This document shows positions 62,629 through 64,000 of a DNA stretch of 64,000 bases, in pieces. The notes beneath the pieces were generated by a model. That model did not search any database and was not told the origin of the DNA. It saw only the letters and a list, made by a program, of their open reading frames with translations. The position numbers and the translations under genes were made by a program. The DNA comes from Gudongella sp046224405 (GTDB lineage Bacteria; Bacillota; Clostridia; Tissierellales; Tissierellaceae). How positions within the stretch are numbered: the stretch's first letter is position 1; every line of letters begins with the position of its first letter. The DNA is taken from contig NZ_JBJXRK010000009.1 in the NCBI RefSeq assembly GCF_046224405.1, forward strand, positions 1 through 64,000, given 5' to 3'.

Positions 62629-63999
62629 TTAAGCTTTACCTATATCCTTAAGATAGTACTCCTTGGAAGTAAAGAATTCCTTTGTAAGGTCCTTGACCTC
62701 TCCATGTAGCATAAATAGTGCGAACATATTTGGGAATATAATCAATGCAAGCATAATGTCCAGGAATATCCACAATGTCTGAGCTCCACCAGCTGCTCCA
62801 ACTACTATGGAAGCAAGGTAAACATATCTCATGACTCTTGAGAATTTTAGACCAAACAGGAACTCAGCCTGCTTCTCACCATAGAATATAACAACTATAA
62901 GTGTTGATACAACGAACAGTAGCAAGGATACAGTTACCAGCAATCCTCCGGCTGCACCGTAGAATTCGGTGAAGGCTGCTGCTGGTAATCCTGATGGATT
63001 GTCCATTGCTCCAGGTCTTGTCCAGATATCAGTTGAAAGTACGACAAATGCGGTGGTAGTACAAATTACAAGTGTATCTACTATGATTTCAAATAATCCC
63101 CAGAATCCCTGTCTTACAGCATGGTCATTGGTCGCTGCCGAGTGGGCCATTGGTGCTGTACCCATACCAGCCTCGTTTGAGTAAACTCCTCTTGCAACTC
63201 CCCATCTTATTGATGCTGCAACTACGGAACCTGCAAATCCACCCACTGCTGACATTGGTGTGAAGGCATTTCCAATGATTAGAGCAAATACTCTTGGAAC
63301 TTCAGCTATGTTTACTATAACTATTATCATAGCAGCCAAGAAGTAAGCACCTGCCATAAATGGAACAAGTTTTTCGGTTGTGCTTGCAATTCTTGTGATT
63401 CCTCCAATAACTACCAAACCAACAAGTATAAGAGTTACAACTCCTGTGATGATTGGTGCCAATCCAAATGCTTCCTGAGCAGAAGCTGCTACAGAGTTTG
63501 CCTGAACCATAACACTTGGTACAAGCTCAAGCATTAGCATCAATGCGAAGAATGAGCCAAGCCATGGCATCTTAAGGCCTTTCTTCATATAGTACATCGG
63601 TCCACCAACATACTCGCCTTCCTCATTCTTTTCCCTGTACTTGAATCCAAGTACGATTTCTACGAATTTTGAACCCATTCCCATAAGGGCCATAACCCAC
63701 ATCCAGAAAATGGCTCCAGGTCCACCAAACATAATTGCTGCAGGTACACCAATTATGTTCGATGCTCCTACGGTTGACGCAAGTGCTGCTGTTGCTGCCT
63801 GGAACGGTGATACTTCACCCTTCTCAGCCTTGCTAAACATTTTCCCGAACGTCTGCTTGATTATGTACGGGAAGTAGCGAATCTGAAAGAATCCAAGTCT
63901 TGCAGACAATACAAATCCTCCCAGACCAAGTGTGATAAGCATGGGCCATCCCCATACAATACCGGTGATCCAGTTTACAAAATTAATAATTGCTTCCAT
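62629..63999 (-). CDS. AGCS family sodium:alanine symporter
   Basis: 456 aa with about ten membrane helices. Signatures GGPMYYMKKGL, GVYSNEAGMGTAPMAH and PFQAATAALASTVGASN mark the alanine/glycine:cation symporter family. ATG at 63999 leaves one base to the window edge, so the ribosome binding site cannot be checked; the N-terminal pattern fits a full start. It takes up alanine, glycine or D-alanine with Na+. Co-transcribed with the M20 peptidase gene, suggesting use of an N-acyl amino acid or of peptides. Confidence 0.92.
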   Translation of the reverse strand: MEAIINFVNWITGIVWGWPMLITLGLGGFVLSARLGFFQIRYFPYIIKQTFGKMFSKAEKGEVSPFQAATAALASTVGASNIIGVPAAIMFGGPGAIFWMWVMALMGMGSKFVEIVLGFKYREKNEEGEYVGGPMYYMKKGLKMPWLGSFFALMLMLELVPSVMVQANSVAASAQEAFGLAPIITGVVTLILVGLVVIGGITRIASTTEKLVPFMAGAYFLAAMIIVIVNIAEVPRVFALIIGNAFTPMSAVGGFAGSVVAASIRWGVARGVYSNEAGMGTAPMAHSAATNDHAVRQGFWGLFEIIVDTLVICTTTAFVVLSTDIWTRPGAMDNPSGLPAAAFTEFYGAAGGLLVTVSLLLFVVSTLIVVIFYGEKQAEFLFGLKFSRVMRYVYLASIVVGAAGGAQTLWIFLDIMLALIIFPNMFALFMLHGEVKDLTKEFFTSKEYYLKDIGKA

Positions 64000-64000
64000 A

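Noticed and set aside
1..64000. Mobile elements, prophage, CRISPR array or defence island
   Set aside because: No transposase, integrase, phage structural, Cas or restriction gene, and no regular direct repeats were seen. Gene content and codon use look uniform.

Overview
The window is a chromosomal segment of a low-GC Gram-positive anaerobe, most likely class Clostridia (Tissierellia or Peptostreptococcaceae-like). The reasons are four T-box-regulated aminoacyl-tRNA synthetase genes, the infC-rpmI-rplT operon with an L20-type leader, a DUF4364 protein, AGGAGG ribosome binding sites, an oxygen-sensitive class I fumarase, a tungsten-type aldehyde:ferredoxin oxidoreductase (AOR) and phosphate butyryltransferase. 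Almost every gene lies on the minus strand; the only plus-strand genes are at 4847, 30028 and 59636. I see no insertion sequence, prophage, CRISPR array or rRNA.

Housekeeping part (1-36.8 kb), in transcription order within each block, moving down the plus coordinates: a B12-binding radical SAM protein, a membrane protein, a TPR protein and phosphate butyryltransferase (4704-126); argS behind a T-box; pheS-pheT-zapA-U32 peptidase-mutS2; a KtrB-KtrA potassium system followed by a TrmH-type RNA methyltransferase; infC-rpmI-rplT; thrS-pepV behind a T-box; hisS; a GME-fold protein; a tRNA-Phe/Gly/Cys operon; a CPBP protease, a methyltransferase and hslO; hpt with a 41-codon membrane ORF just upstream; DUF4364 convergent with folC; valS behind a T-box; a class III CoA-transferase; pgsA. 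Several near-consensus sigma-A promoters (TTGACA-N17-TATAAT type) sit immediately behind the preceding stop codon.

The most interesting part is 36.8-51.7 kb. It holds a PrpR_N-type sigma-54 activator gene (36849-38765) and two operons, each preceded by a textbook -24/-12 promoter: TGGCAT-N5-TTGCA at 46726-46711 and TGGCAC-N5-TTGCT at 51693-51678. The first operon encodes a creatininase-family amidohydrolase, a nitroreductase, an unrecognised four-cysteine protein, a complete tripartite tricarboxylate transporter (TctC, TctB, TctA), AOR, a MoaD/ThiS-like carrier and a cupin. The second encodes an unrecognised probable TIM-barrel protein, both fumarase subunits, malic enzyme and an Ldh2-family dehydrogenase. 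Together they look like a regulon that imports a carboxylate or cyclic amide and feeds it through fumarate and malate to pyruvate. The substrate is unknown and this reading is inference.

The last part (51.9-64 kb) holds trpS behind a T-box, an iron-type alcohol dehydrogenase, a DUF2007 protein, two adjacent c-di-GMP enzymes (one GGDEF, one PAS-GGDEF-EAL), a LysR regulator divergent from a CofE-like glutamate ligase, UspA, an M20 peptidase and an AGCS sodium:alanine symporter whose start codon lies at the window edge.
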